From contig NZ_RCCP01000003.1 in assembly GCF_003664125.1 (NCBI RefSeq), positions 186,001-250,000 of the forward strand: a DNA stretch of 64,000 nucleotides, given 5' to 3'. A program made the translations under genes and the position numbers. This document shows positions 44,611 through 53,691 of this stretch, in pieces. This DNA comes from Planococcus citreus. Lineage in GTDB: Bacteria; Bacillota; Bacilli; Bacillales_A; Planococcaceae. Below the pieces are notes generated by a model. The model ran no database searches and had not been told where the DNA came from. It worked only from the letters and a program-made list of their open reading frames with translations. Position 1 is the stretch's first letter. Every line of letters begins with the position of its first letter.

Positions 44611-46200
44611 TTATTCAAAGTCGATTTCCGAAGTCATGACACGTCCTGTCGGGTGCGGGTCAAAGCCGGTGATATTGTCTTTGCCTGCAAGCGACGGTGA
44701 CGTATGGACGAGCGGGATGATCGGTGGATCTTCGTGCAGGATGACTTGCGCTTCACGGTATAATTCATTGCGCTCTTCCTGGTCAGTGATGATCCGCGCT
44801 TGGTCCAATAAGGCGTTCAGTTCCGGGTTATCGTATTGCGTCGAGTTGGTCGAACCGACATTGTCACCGTGCAAAAGCGTATAGATGAAATTGTCCGCAT
44901 CGCCGTTCATGCCGGTCCAGCCGAGCAGGAACGTATCGGCTTCACCATTGATCGCTTTTTCGATATACGTTGCCCATTCAAACGTGACGATTTCTGCATC
45001 GACGCCGATATCGGCAAAATTGGACTGGAGATATTCAGCGACCTTGGCGCCGTCTGGCATATACGGGCGCGATACCGGCATCGCGTAGAGTTCCATGCTG
45101 AATCCGTCGGGGAGCCCAGCTTCAGCCAGCAATTCTTTCGCCCGTTCCGGATCGTAAGCGTACGGTTCGATATCATCGTTGTAGCCTTCAACAGCAGGCG
45201 GGATGACGTTTTTCGCCGGAATCGCCCCTTCGCCGAAGAATGCCTCGACCATCGCTTCTTTATTCACTGCATGACTAAGCGCCTGGCGGACGAGTGGATC
45301 GTCGAACGGTTCATGCGTCAATGTCATGCCGAGGTAGCCAAGGTTGAGAGGGGGACGGGAATAAAGCTCGAGCCCAGCTTCTTCTTCAATCTGCTCATGG
45401 GATTCGGAATCCAAACCGGCGACCAGATCCACTTCGCCGCTCAGCAAGGCATTGAGACGGGAAGAGTTGTCCGGGATTGTGCGGAAAATGATTTCTTCCA
45501 ACTTCGGCAGGCCATCAACCCAGTAATCGTCGTTTTTTTCCAGGGCAATCCGCTCATTCGGCAACCACTCCTGGAACGTAAACGGGCCGGTGCCTACCGG
45601 ATTGCTTCTATAATCATCTCCGGACTCTTCAATCGCTGCGGGGCTGGAAATCGACATAGGCGTCAGCGCCAAATCTTTCAAAAGCGTTGGCTGCGGCCGG
45701 CTTAATTGGATTTCGACCGTGAATTCGTCGACGGCCGTGACGGATTCGATATTATGGGCTTCGTCGCCTGCATAGCCGCCGAATACTGTGCCGTACATCG
45801 GGAAGCTGTCACCGCTTCCGTTCATCCAGCGATTGAAGTTAAAGGCGACGGCGTCTGCATTAAAATCTGTTCCGTCGTGGAATTTCACGCCTTCACGGAG
45901 CGTAAAGGTATGGGTCAGCCCATCGTCTGATTCCTGCCATTCGGTCGCAAGCATCGGTTCGACAGTCGTCCCGCCTTCCGCGAAAGTCGTCAATGTTTCG
46001 AGTATGCTTTGCGCAACATTCTCGGATTCGTTATCCGTCACTTCAGAAGGATCGAGCGAGACCGCATCGCCGCCGCGTGCGAAAATGAGCGTATCTTGTT
46101 CAGCCGATTGTTCGCTTCCGGAATCACCACCGGAACACGCTATCAAGAGAAAGGGGGACATAGTCAACAAGGCAAGCATTTTCGTGGATCGTTTAATCAT
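44611..46200 (-). CDS. Peptide/nickel-type ABC transporter substrate-binding lipoprotein
   Basis: 529 residues, SBP_bac_5 family, of the AppA/DppE-like class. Signal peptide with lipobox LIAC (Cys22). Mature motifs: GGDAVSLDPSEVTDNES, TFTLREGVKFHDGTDFNADAVAFNF, NPVGTGPFTFQEW and DPPIIPLVH. Glutathione or dipeptide binding is likely, but the sequence does not settle it. No permease genes are adjacent, so this is the second orphan peptide receptor within 8 kb. Confidence 0.9.
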   Translation of the reverse strand: MIKRSTKMLALLTMSPFLLIACSGGDSGSEQSAEQDTLIFARGGDAVSLDPSEVTDNESENVAQSILETLTTFAEGGTTVEPMLATEWQESDDGLTHTFTLREGVKFHDGTDFNADAVAFNFNRWMNGSGDSFPMYGTVFGGYAGDEAHNIESVTAVDEFTVEIQLSRPQPTLLKDLALTPMSISSPAAIEESGDDYRSNPVGTGPFTFQEWLPNERIALEKNDDYWVDGLPKLEEIIFRTIPDNSSRLNALLSGEVDLVAGLDSESHEQIEEEAGLELYSRPPLNLGYLGMTLTHEPFDDPLVRQALSHAVNKEAMVEAFFGEGAIPAKNVIPPAVEGYNDDIEPYAYDPERAKELLAEAGLPDGFSMELYAMPVSRPYMPDGAKVAEYLQSNFADIGVDAEIVTFEWATYIEKAINGEADTFLLGWTGMNGDADNFIYTLLHGDNVGSTNSTQYDNPELNALLDQARIITDQEERNELYREAQVILHEDPPIIPLVHTSPSLAGKDNITGFDPHPTGRVMTSEIDFE

Positions 46201-46423
46201 TGAAACACTCCTTTTGTGGGATCGAGTAGAGAACGATAAAGCTATGTAACTACCCCAGAGCCTCCTTTCGGGAATTGACGGATTAATTTAGCGTAATGAA
46301 GTGCATGTATTTTAGTATAATAGAAGAAAGTTTGGTTATGTGATTATTATAAATATTTAGTCATTTTATACTAGACTGGTAAACACCATACTTATCGACA
46401 GGATAAGGGAAAGAAGGGGACTT

Positions 46424-46852
46424 TTGAATCCATGGCCATTTCTATTGATCAGTTGGGGGACACTCATTGCAGGAAATATCGCCTTGATCGTATTCTTCAA
46501 GAAAAGCACGACGACCGAAAACAAAGCACTGTTCCAGACCAGTGCCACGCTGCTATTCGCAGCTGTCATGTATATGGCACACGCTGCCTATGATGTAGTC
46601 TATCCGAATGAAAGCTTTGAACACACAATCGGCTTATCGTTAGGGCTGCCGCTCGCGTGCATCTTTTTCTTCAGTTTGATGGCGCTCGGCTTTATGGGGT
46701 TGGCAGAAGTCAAAAACCAGCCGAGGAATTTGCTGACAGTCACTTCGCTATTGTCGGTGACGTCTCTTTTCCTGCCATTCTTTTTCTTTATTCTCGGCGC
46801 CACGCCCCTCGCGCTTGCCGGCTGGAAATTATACAAGAAAATAAGGAAGTAG
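46424..46852 (+). CDS. Four-helix integral membrane protein, unknown function
   Basis: 142 residues with four predicted membrane segments (about 4-24, 38-58, 70-92, 103-130) and a basic C-terminus (KLYKKIRK). It appears to start at TTG 46424 behind AAGGGG; no ATG lies at a better position. I do not recognise the family. Confidence 0.65.
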   Translation: MNPWPFLLISWGTLIAGNIALIVFFKKSTTTENKALFQTSATLLFAAVMYMAHAAYDVVYPNESFEHTIGLSLGLPLACIFFFSLMALGFMGLAEVKNQPRNLLTVTSLLSVTSLFLPFFFFILGATPLALAGWKLYKKIRK

Positions 46853-46889
46853 TTATGAATAAGAACAATAATTTCTGAATGATTTTTTT

Positions 46890-46923
46890 AGCACCGGGCA
46901 ATCCATTGCCCGGTGCTTTTTTC
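46890..46923 (+). terminator. Terminator before the aromatic operon
   Basis: GCACCGGGCAA/TTGCCCGGTGC with a 4-nt loop and TTTTTT. It isolates the catabolic promoter from upstream transcription. Confidence 0.92.
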
Positions 46924-46978
46924 TTGTTTACACACATTATTTAAAGATTTAATATTCAGTATTTTTTGAACACTTTAT

Positions 46979-47009
46979 GTCAGTTGCAAGGAATTTTCTC
47001 GACAGTTGC
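46979..47009 (+). promoter_or_regulatory. Direct repeats upstream of the aromatic-operon promoter
   Basis: GTCAGTTGC (46979-46987) and GACAGTTGC (47001-47009) lie 22 bp apart, two helical turns, at about -70 and -45. Candidate sites for the operon's XylR_N/PucR-type activator. Confidence 0.45.
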
Positions 47010-47014
47010 TGTTA

Positions 47015-47043
47015 TTGTTAGCGTTTTCATTACGCTATATAGT
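47015..47043 (+). promoter_or_regulatory. Sigma-A promoter of the aromatic catabolic operon
   Basis: TTGTTA (47015-47020), 17-nt spacer, TATAGT (47038-47043). No -24/-12 (GG/GC) sigma-54 element was seen. Confidence 0.6.
47016..47029. promoter_or_regulatory. Catabolite-responsive element (cre)
   Basis: TGTTAGCGTTTTCA fits the cre consensus TGWNANCGNTNWCA at every position and overlaps the -35 box and spacer. CcpA bound here should block the promoter when preferred sugars are present. Confidence 0.7.
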
Positions 47044-47096
47044 TTGAATCAAATGTATGGCCTACATTATCAAACTTAACGAAACGGAGTGATTTC

Positions 47097-48599
47097 ATGT
47101 TTACTGGAGAACAATATCTGGAGAGTTTACGGGACGGCCGAGTGGTGTACCTGAATGGTGAAAAAATCGATGATGTGACGACGCACCCAGCTTACCGGAA
47201 TTCAGCTTTGTCTTATGCACGGATGTACGATGCGCTGCACGACCCGGAAAAGCAGGACGTACTGACGACGATCAACGAATACGGTGACCGGACCCATCGG
47301 TTCTTCAGCACTCCACGTAATGCAGAAGATCTCCTTGGCGCACGTGATGCCATTGTGGAATGGTCGAAGCTGAACTACGGATTCATGGGCAGAACCCCCG
47401 ACTATAAAGCATCGTTCCTTGGGCATCTCGAAGCGTATTCGGATTATTATGTAGGCTTTGAAGAAAACGCGAAAGCTTGGTATAGAAAAGCGGGACGCGA
47501 GATGCCTTTCGTCAATCACACAGTTATCAATCCTCAGATGGATCGCTCGAAATCACTTCATGAAAACAAGGAAGTGTTCGTGCGGGCTATTGAAGAACGG
47601 GACGACGGCATTGTCGTCAGCGGTGCGAAAATGGTCGGAACGGCTGCAGCGCTCACGAATTATAATTTCGTCGCCAACTACGGGCCGAAAGAACTTGGCG
47701 AAGGGGATACGAGCCATGCGCTGATCTTCCTTGTGCCGATGAACGCACCGGGCTTGAAGATGATCAGCCGCCAGTCATATGAATTAAACGCGAAGACGAA
47801 TGGCTCGCCGTTTGATTATCCGCTGTCCAGCCGCTTTGATGAAAACGATGCTGTCATTGTTCTTGATAATGTCTTTATCCCTTGGGAAAACGTCCTGGCC
47901 TACAACAACGTGGAAGTTTCCAACGGTTTCGTGCCGGAGACGCATTTCGTCAACCGCTTCAGCTTCCACGGCTGTGCACGCCTTGGGGTCAAGCTCGATT
48001 TCATGACAGGTCTTTTGATGAAAGCGACTGAAGCCTCTGGGACTCATCAGTTCCGCGGTGTGCAAGCAAATATCGGTGAAGTGGTAGCACTTCGCAATAT
48101 GATTTGGAGCTTGTCGGACACAATGGCAATGAATCCGGATGTTGGGCGCAACGGTACGCCAATCCCGAACGGAGTCGCGGCAGCTGCTTACCGCGTACTG
48201 GCTCCCGAAGTATGGGTAAAAGTGAAGAAAATCTTTGAACAGGTTGTTGCTGGCGGGTTGATCCAGTTGCCATCGAGCTCCGCAGATTTCCTGAACCCGG
48301 AGATCCGCCCGTATTTGGATCAATATTACAAAGGGACAGGCGTCACTGCAGAAGAACGCGTCAAATTGCTGAAAATGGTATGGGATGCGATTGGTACCGA
48401 GTTCGGCGGCCGCCACGAACTGTATGAAGTGAACTATGCAGGAAATCATGAAAATATCCGCCTGGAAGCGATGTACCATTCAATCGGATCGGGTAACGCG
48501 GAATCATTTAAATCTTTTGTTGATGAAGCAATGAGTGACTATGACTTGAATGGCTGGACAAACGAAGTGTGGAAAGAAAAAGTTCCTACAACAAATTAA
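47097..48599 (+). CDS. Flavin-dependent aromatic monooxygenase, large component (HpaB/PheA1 type)
   Basis: 500-residue oxygenase of the two-component FADH2-dependent family that includes 4-hydroxyphenylacetate 3-hydroxylase HpaB and Geobacillus phenol hydroxylase PheA1. It ortho-hydroxylates a phenolic ring with flavin reduced by the next gene. Family landmarks are KASFLGHLEAYSDYYVGF, VSGAKMVGTAAAL, DNVFIPWENVLAYNN and the C-terminal NYAGNHENIRLEA. The lower pathway encoded downstream ends in acetaldehyde, which fits phenol to catechol rather than 4-hydroxyphenylacetate. Substrate is therefore inferred, and pipelines would likely label it hpaB. GGAG precedes the ATG. Confidence 0.9.
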   Translation: MFTGEQYLESLRDGRVVYLNGEKIDDVTTHPAYRNSALSYARMYDALHDPEKQDVLTTINEYGDRTHRFFSTPRNAEDLLGARDAIVEWSKLNYGFMGRTPDYKASFLGHLEAYSDYYVGFEENAKAWYRKAGREMPFVNHTVINPQMDRSKSLHENKEVFVRAIEERDDGIVVSGAKMVGTAAALTNYNFVANYGPKELGEGDTSHALIFLVPMNAPGLKMISRQSYELNAKTNGSPFDYPLSSRFDENDAVIVLDNVFIPWENVLAYNNVEVSNGFVPETHFVNRFSFHGCARLGVKLDFMTGLLMKATEASGTHQFRGVQANIGEVVALRNMIWSLSDTMAMNPDVGRNGTPIPNGVAAAAYRVLAPEVWVKVKKIFEQVVAGGLIQLPSSSADFLNPEIRPYLDQYYKGTGVTAEERVKLLKMVWDAIGTEFGGRHELYEVNYAGNHENIRLEAMYHSIGSGNAESFKSFVDEAMSDYDLNGWTNEVWKEKVPTTN

Positions 48600-48611
48600 G
48601 GAGGGCTCAAT

Positions 48612-49088
48612 ATGGATAGTCGTGAATTCCGCAACGCAATGGGTAAGTTCGCCACTGGGGTAACGGTAATCTCTACGGATGTTGAAGGTGAATACCATGG
48701 CATGACAGCCAATGGCTTTATGTCCATATCGCTCAATCCGGCGCTGGTCGCCGTGTCGATCGGTGAACGTGCACAAACGCTGCAATTGATCAAAGCGAGC
48801 GGGCGTTTCGGCGTCAGCGTCTTGTCAAAAGAACAAGTGAATATCTCGAAGCAATTCGCGGGGCAGATTCCGAGTGATGGCACATTCAGTTTTTGTGAAG
48901 AAAACGGGTTTCCGCTTGTCAAGGGCTCACTCGTCCAAGTCATTTGCACAGTCGAACAGGAAGTGCTCGCAGGGGATCATACGATCTTCATCGGGCGGGT
49001 TGAAAAAATGCTCGTAAAAGACGGCGATCCATTGTTGTTCTCATGCGGCAAATATGCAGAACTGGATCCGCAATATGCGGTCCTTTAA
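48612..49088 (+). CDS. Flavin reductase component (HpaC/PheA2 type)
   Basis: 158-residue flavin reductase with split-barrel fold, providing FADH2 to the preceding oxygenase from NADH. FATGVTVISTDVEGEYHGMTANGFMSISLNPALVAVSI is classic (given here in part: MTANGFMSIS and LNPALVAVSI). GGAGGG lies 7 nt upstream, and only 12 nt separate it from the oxygenase stop. Length matches PheA2/HpaC. Confidence 0.93.
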   Translation: MDSREFRNAMGKFATGVTVISTDVEGEYHGMTANGFMSISLNPALVAVSIGERAQTLQLIKASGRFGVSVLSKEQVNISKQFAGQIPSDGTFSFCEENGFPLVKGSLVQVICTVEQEVLAGDHTIFIGRVEKMLVKDGDPLLFSCGKYAELDPQYAVL

Positions 49089-49106
49089 TAAAGGGAGGAA
49101 CTGAAC

Positions 49107-50111
49107 ATGACAAACGAAATGACACGCCAATCCGAAGAACCGATTTTTGATGTCGCCCAAATCGTCCACGTCGAAGTATTGTCTCCAACGCCGAAAGAAA
49201 CAGTGGCATTCTACACGGATATGCTTGGTATGGAGATCGTTGACCAAGTCGAAGAAAAAACTTACATGCGCGCTTATGAAGATAGCTATAAGTACTCCCT
49301 GATCGTAACGGAAGCTGAAGAGGCGGGACTTGGCCATGTAGCTTGGCGCACGACTTCACCGCAAGCTTTGGAACGTCGCGTAAAAGTGCTCGAACAGAGC
49401 GGGTACGGCCTCGGCTGGTCGGAAGAAGAATATGGCCAAGGCCCCGCCTATCAGTTTACAACGCCGGACGGCCATAAAATGGAAGTGCTCTGGGAAGTGG
49501 AATATTACGAATGCGACGAAGCCAAACGCTCGAAGCTTCTGTCCCGCAGCCAGAAGCGCCCATTATACGGTGTGCCGGTCCGGCGGCTCGACCACATCAA
49601 CTTGATGTCGAGCAATCCTGAAGCAGATACGAAATTCCTCGTTGAAACGCTCGGCTTTAAGATTCGAGAACAGATCAAAGATAATGACCATGTCATCGGT
49701 ACTTGGAACAGTGTTTCCAACCTGGTACATGAAATTGCCTTTATGCAAGAACCGAACGGTGTCAAAGGGAAACTTCACCATGTCTGCTATTGGTATGGCA
49801 TTCCACAAAACTTATACGATGTCGCAGACCTGTTAAAGGACCACGGCCATTTCATTGAAATCCCGCCGAACAAGCACGGCGTCAGCCAGGCGTTCTGCAT
49901 GTATGCTTACGAGCCGGGCGGCAACCGCGTCGAATTGTTCGGAGATGCTGGATACTTGATCATGGATCCAGACTGGAAAACGATTACGTGGCAGATGAAA
50001 GACGTACCGGGCAACGGTGATACATGGATCGGCGCAGTCTTCCCGGATTCATTCTGGACTTACGGCACGCCAGCTCCTGCAACTGTCCCGTTAAAAGTAG
50101 CCGCTGAATAA
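49107..50111 (+). CDS. Extradiol ring-cleavage dioxygenase, catechol 2,3-dioxygenase type
   Basis: 334 residues with two VOC domains (about 15-130 and 155-290). Opens a catechol ring next to the hydroxyls using Fe(II). The 2-His-1-carboxylate ligands can be read as His163 (RRLDHINLM), His224 or His225 (KLHHVCYWYG) and Glu276 (GNRVELFGD). It resembles Gram-positive catechol 2,3-dioxygenases such as Geobacillus PheB, and also homoprotocatechuate 2,3-dioxygenase; the adjacent lower pathway favours catechol. GGGAGGA precedes the ATG. Confidence 0.88.
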   Translation: MTNEMTRQSEEPIFDVAQIVHVEVLSPTPKETVAFYTDMLGMEIVDQVEEKTYMRAYEDSYKYSLIVTEAEEAGLGHVAWRTTSPQALERRVKVLEQSGYGLGWSEEEYGQGPAYQFTTPDGHKMEVLWEVEYYECDEAKRSKLLSRSQKRPLYGVPVRRLDHINLMSSNPEADTKFLVETLGFKIREQIKDNDHVIGTWNSVSNLVHEIAFMQEPNGVKGKLHHVCYWYGIPQNLYDVADLLKDHGHFIEIPPNKHGVSQAFCMYAYEPGGNRVELFGDAGYLIMDPDWKTITWQMKDVPGNGDTWIGAVFPDSFWTYGTPAPATVPLKVAAE

Positions 50112-50123
50112 AAGGAGGATCCC

Positions 50124-51035
50124 ATGGGAAAAATCAAAGCAGCAATTCTCGGGTCCGGAAACATCGGAACCGACTTAATGTATAAAATCCTGAAGACTGA
50201 CGGGGCTATGGAACTGGCATTGATGGCCGGTATCGACCCGGAATCCGAAGGCCTAAAACGCGCAGCGGAAGCAGGGATTTCTACCACGGATCGCGGCATC
50301 GATGGCGTGCTGGAGACAGAGGATATCCGCATCGTCTTCGATGCGACAAGTGCGAAAGCCCATATGGCCCATGCACCGCGCTTGAAAGAGGCAGGGATCA
50401 TCGCGATTGACCTGACACCGGCAGCGGTTGGGCCGTATGTCGTGCCGGCGATCAATCTCGGCGACCACCTTGAAGTAGATAACGTCAATATGATTTCCTG
50501 CAGCGGCCAGGCGACAACACCGCTCGTCTATGCAGTAAACCGTATCGCGCCGGTGAAATACAGCGAAATCATCGCGACCATTTCCAGTGTGTCGGTAGGG
50601 CCCGGAACACGGCAAAATTTGGATGAATTCACGATGACAACAGCAAATGCCTGCCAGAAAATCGGCGGTGCGGACACAGCCCGCGCCGTGCCGATCATCA
50701 ACTCAGCAGAGCCGCCGATCATGATGAACAACACGGTCTACGCAGTCTTGCATAAAGAAGCAGACGAGGCGGCGGTCCTTGAGTCCATCGGAAAAATGGT
50801 CGCGGACGTGCAGCGTTATGTGCCCGGCTACCGTTTGAAAGCGAAGCCGTATATCGATGTCCGGCATACGCCGTGGGGCGAGTTGCCGACGGTGATCATT
50901 TTGAACGAAGTCGAAGGAGCTGGGGATTTCTTCCCGAATTATGCCGGGAACCTCGATATCATGACGGCAGCGGCACAACAAGTCGGCGAACAATTCGCCA
51001 GCCATTTGCTGAAAAAAGGAGGCGTGATTGTATGA
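50124..51035 (+). CDS. mhpF: Acetaldehyde dehydrogenase (acetylating)
   Basis: 303 residues of the MhpF/DmpF/XylQ family, converting acetaldehyde, NAD+ and CoA to acetyl-CoA. Rossmann motif GSGNIGTDLMYK; catalytic Cys126 in ISCSGQATTP; RHTPWGELPTVII. It normally forms a channelling complex with the aldolase encoded next, whose ATG overlaps this stop as ATGA. AAGGAGG precedes ATG 50124. Its presence shows that the ring is degraded to acetaldehyde plus pyruvate. Confidence 0.95.
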   Translation: MGKIKAAILGSGNIGTDLMYKILKTDGAMELALMAGIDPESEGLKRAAEAGISTTDRGIDGVLETEDIRIVFDATSAKAHMAHAPRLKEAGIIAIDLTPAAVGPYVVPAINLGDHLEVDNVNMISCSGQATTPLVYAVNRIAPVKYSEIIATISSVSVGPGTRQNLDEFTMTTANACQKIGGADTARAVPIINSAEPPIMMNNTVYAVLHKEADEAAVLESIGKMVADVQRYVPGYRLKAKPYIDVRHTPWGELPTVIILNEVEGAGDFFPNYAGNLDIMTAAAQQVGEQFASHLLKKGGVIV

Positions 51036-52042
51036 AAGCGCCGATCATTACCGATACGACATTGCGTGACGGGTCTCATGCAGTCAGCCATTCCTTTTCA
51101 CCCGAATTCGTCGCTTCTGTCGTCAGCCAATTAGCGGAAGCACACGTGCCGGTGATCGAAGTGAGCCACGGCTCGGGGCTTGGGGGCTCGACAATCCAGC
51201 AAGGCTTCTCCACCCATGACGAATGGTCGCTGATCGAACAGGCCGTGGCGAATAAGGGCGGTTCGAAAATCGCCTCGCTCTTCGTCCCGGGGCTTGGCAC
51301 GAGACCGGAAATCATCAAAGCGGCAGAATATGGAATCGACATTCTCCGTGTGGCCGTACATTGCACAGAAGCGGATGTCACGCAGCAATACTTCGAACAG
51401 GCGAAAAACAGCGGGCTCGGCACAGTCGGTTTTCTCATGATGAGCCATACCCAGCCTGCACAAGTACTTGCAGAGCAAGCGAAACTAATGGAAAGCTATG
51501 GAGCAGACTGTGTCTATGTTGTTGATTCTGCCGGGGCACTTGTTCCGGAAAGTGTCCGGGATCGCGTCGCTCGCGTGAAAGACAGCATTTCAATCAATGT
51601 CGGCTTCCATGCCCACAATAACTTGGGGCTATCCATCGGCAATACAATCGCTGCAATCGAAGCAGGAGCCGACCAGATCGATGGCACATTACGCGGCCTT
51701 GGCGCAGGCGCTGGCAATGCACCGACAGAAGTCTTGGTAGCTGTATTGAATAAAATGAATATCGAAACCGGTATCGATTTGACAGTATTGATGGACACGG
51801 CAGAAGAGATTGTCGCTCCTGTCTTCAAATATCCGCAAATACTCGACCGCGATAATATCGCTACCGGCTATGCGGGTGTCTATAATAGCTTCCTGCTTCA
51901 CGTGCGGGAAGCGGCAGAGAAGTTTAATTTGAACCCTGTCGCCATCATTGAAGAACTCGGCCGCCGCCATGCGGTAGCTGGCCAGGAAGACTGGATCATC
52001 GATGTGGCCCAGGATCTTAAAGCGAAAGAATTAGTGAAATAA
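51032..52042 (+). CDS. mhpE: 4-hydroxy-2-oxovalerate aldolase
   Basis: 336-residue DRE-TIM metalloenzyme that cleaves 4-hydroxy-2-oxovalerate to pyruvate and acetaldehyde. DTTLRDGSHAVSH near residue 7 supplies the metal and catalytic residues; HAHNNLGLSIGNT supplies the metal histidines. The true start is ATG 51032, inside the dehydrogenase stop codon; the open frame extends back to 50873 as an artefact. Partner of MhpF. Confidence 0.95.
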   Translation: MKAPIITDTTLRDGSHAVSHSFSPEFVASVVSQLAEAHVPVIEVSHGSGLGGSTIQQGFSTHDEWSLIEQAVANKGGSKIASLFVPGLGTRPEIIKAAEYGIDILRVAVHCTEADVTQQYFEQAKNSGLGTVGFLMMSHTQPAQVLAEQAKLMESYGADCVYVVDSAGALVPESVRDRVARVKDSISINVGFHAHNNLGLSIGNTIAAIEAGADQIDGTLRGLGAGAGNAPTEVLVAVLNKMNIETGIDLTVLMDTAEEIVAPVFKYPQILDRDNIATGYAGVYNSFLLHVREAAEKFNLNPVAIIEELGRRHAVAGQEDWIIDVAQDLKAKELVK

Positions 52043-52080
52043 AAAGGCGGCCGTTGAGTGAATTTAACGGCCTTTTCCTT
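52041..52080 (+). terminator. Intra-operon hairpin / partial terminator
   Basis: AAAAGGC.GCCGTT pairs with AACGGCCTTTT, directly after the aldolase stop and 21 nt before the hydratase. It may attenuate the downstream half of the operon rather than end it. Confidence 0.6.
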
Positions 52081-52100
52081 TAGAAGAAAGGACTGCTCCC

Positions 52101-52895
52101 ATGGTTGTGATCCAACAGCTTGCGAATGAATTGATCGAAGCAGAAAAAACGAGAAAGCCGATTGCGCCCTTGAGCGAGCGTTTTCCGAACATTACTTTGG
52201 ATGACGCTTACCAAATCCAATTGCAATACGTCGCAGAAAAAAGGGCGCAAGGGGCCCGCATCATCGGCAAGAAAATCGGTGCGACCAGCAAAGCGATCCA
52301 GGAAATGTTCGGCGTCGGCCAGCCGGATTACGGCCATCTGTTCGACACGATGATGTATTCGGACGGCGACAAAGTGCCGCTCGAGCGCCTGCTGCAGCCG
52401 AAAGTGGAATGTGAAATTGCCTTCGTCCTGAAAAAAGACCTGACAGGGCCGAATGTGACCCCGCTGGATGTTATCGAAGCGACGGATTATATCGTACCGG
52501 CCATTGAAATTATCGACAGCCGGATCGAAGACTGGAACATCCGCTTTGAAGATACCGTATCCGACAACGGCTCGTCCGCGCTCGTCGTCATGGGTTCGAA
52601 ACCGACGAAGCTCGAAGGACTCGACTTGAGCTGTCTCGGGATGAACGTTTCCCATAACGGTGAATTTCTGGAGTCGGCGACAGGCGCTGCAGTGCTTGGC
52701 AATCCGCTTTATGCGATTGCGTGGCTCGCGAATGCCTTGTCAGCTTACAATGTGCCGCTGCTAGCTGGCGAAATCGTCCTGTCGGGGGCATTTACGAAAG
52801 CTTTGCCGATCCAGGATGGGGATACGTTCACAGCCGAGTTCGCGCATCTTGGTTCAGTGACGGCAAGCTTTACGGATGGGAGGAACGTTGAATGA
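52101..52895 (+). CDS. 2-oxopent-4-enoate hydratase (DmpE/MhpD type)
   Basis: 264-residue member of the fumarylacetoacetase-like hydratase/decarboxylase family. Adds water to 2-hydroxypenta-2,4-dienoate to give 4-hydroxy-2-oxovalerate. Metal-binding pattern QPKVECEIAFVLKKD and EIIDSRI. It and the next gene are paralogues, and in this pathway the hydratase and decarboxylase form a complex. Assignment of hydratase to this copy and decarboxylase to the next is by sequence impression and order. Stop and next start overlap as ATGA. Confidence 0.85.
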   Translation: MVVIQQLANELIEAEKTRKPIAPLSERFPNITLDDAYQIQLQYVAEKRAQGARIIGKKIGATSKAIQEMFGVGQPDYGHLFDTMMYSDGDKVPLERLLQPKVECEIAFVLKKDLTGPNVTPLDVIEATDYIVPAIEIIDSRIEDWNIRFEDTVSDNGSSALVVMGSKPTKLEGLDLSCLGMNVSHNGEFLESATGAAVLGNPLYAIAWLANALSAYNVPLLAGEIVLSGAFTKALPIQDGDTFTAEFAHLGSVTASFTDGRNVE

Positions 52896-53686
52896 AAACC
52901 ATAACGACCGAGCAAATTGTCGAAGACTTATTCGAGGCACAGCATAAAGTCCAGACTCTGCCGCAATTCGCCAAAGACATCCCAGGGTTTGATGAAGACA
53001 AAGCCTATGATGTCCAGGAGTTACTGGTCGAGAAGCAATGCCGCGAAGAAGGGACGAGCGTGTCGGGGTGGAAGCTCGGGCTGACGAGTAAAGCGAAACA
53101 GCAGATGATGGGCGTACATGAGCCATCCTACGGGGTGCTGCTGAAAAACATGAGCCTAGAGGAAGGCCAGAGCCACTCGATCGAGCGCTTCATCCATGGC
53201 AAGCTCGAGCCGGAATTGGCGTTCGTCTTTAAAGAAGATGTGAAGGGGGAGTACATCACCCCAGCTCAAATCATCCAATCGACTGCCTACGTGCTGCCGG
53301 CGTTCGAAGTGATCGACAGCCGTTTCGAAGCATTCAAGTTCACATTGCTCGATGCCGTGGCGGACAATTCCTCTTCCTGCCGGTATATCCTCGGCAACCA
53401 ATTGCTTGACCCAGCACAGGTGGACATGCGCCTGGGCGGTGTCGTATTCCGCAAGAACGGAGAAGTGGTCGCAACGAGCACGCTTGCGGCTGTCATGGGC
53501 AATCCAGCGAACGCTATCGCCTGGATGGCCAACAAGCTCGCGAAACGCGGGCAGTTCATCCGCAAAGGGCAAGTCGTATTGAGCGGAGCCATCACGCAAG
53601 CAGTCCATATCGAACCGGGAGATCATTTCACCGCTTCATTCGATGGGTTCGGGACAATCCACACCAGTTTCAAGACAGGAGAGTGA
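52892..53686 (+). CDS. 2-oxo-3-hexenedioate (4-oxalocrotonate) decarboxylase (DmpH/XylI type)
   Basis: 264 residues, same fold as the preceding gene: HGKLEPELAFVFKEDV and FEVIDSRFEAFKF. It decarboxylates 2-oxo-3-hexenedioate to 2-hydroxypenta-2,4-dienoate, and its product passes to the hydratase. Start overlaps the hydratase stop by 4 nt. The end AGGAGAGTGA also serves as ribosome site of the tautomerase gene. Confidence 0.85.
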   Translation: MKTITTEQIVEDLFEAQHKVQTLPQFAKDIPGFDEDKAYDVQELLVEKQCREEGTSVSGWKLGLTSKAKQQMMGVHEPSYGVLLKNMSLEEGQSHSIERFIHGKLEPELAFVFKEDVKGEYITPAQIIQSTAYVLPAFEVIDSRFEAFKFTLLDAVADNSSSCRYILGNQLLDPAQVDMRLGGVVFRKNGEVVATSTLAAVMGNPANAIAWMANKLAKRGQFIRKGQVVLSGAITQAVHIEPGDHFTASFDGFGTIHTSFKTGE

Positions 53687-53691
53687 ACAGC

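Noticed and set aside
44836..45705. 289-residue plus-strand open frame inside the peptide-binding lipoprotein gene
   Set aside because: Antisense to a well-supported lipoprotein; Arg/His/Phe-rich shadow with no ribosome site or motif.
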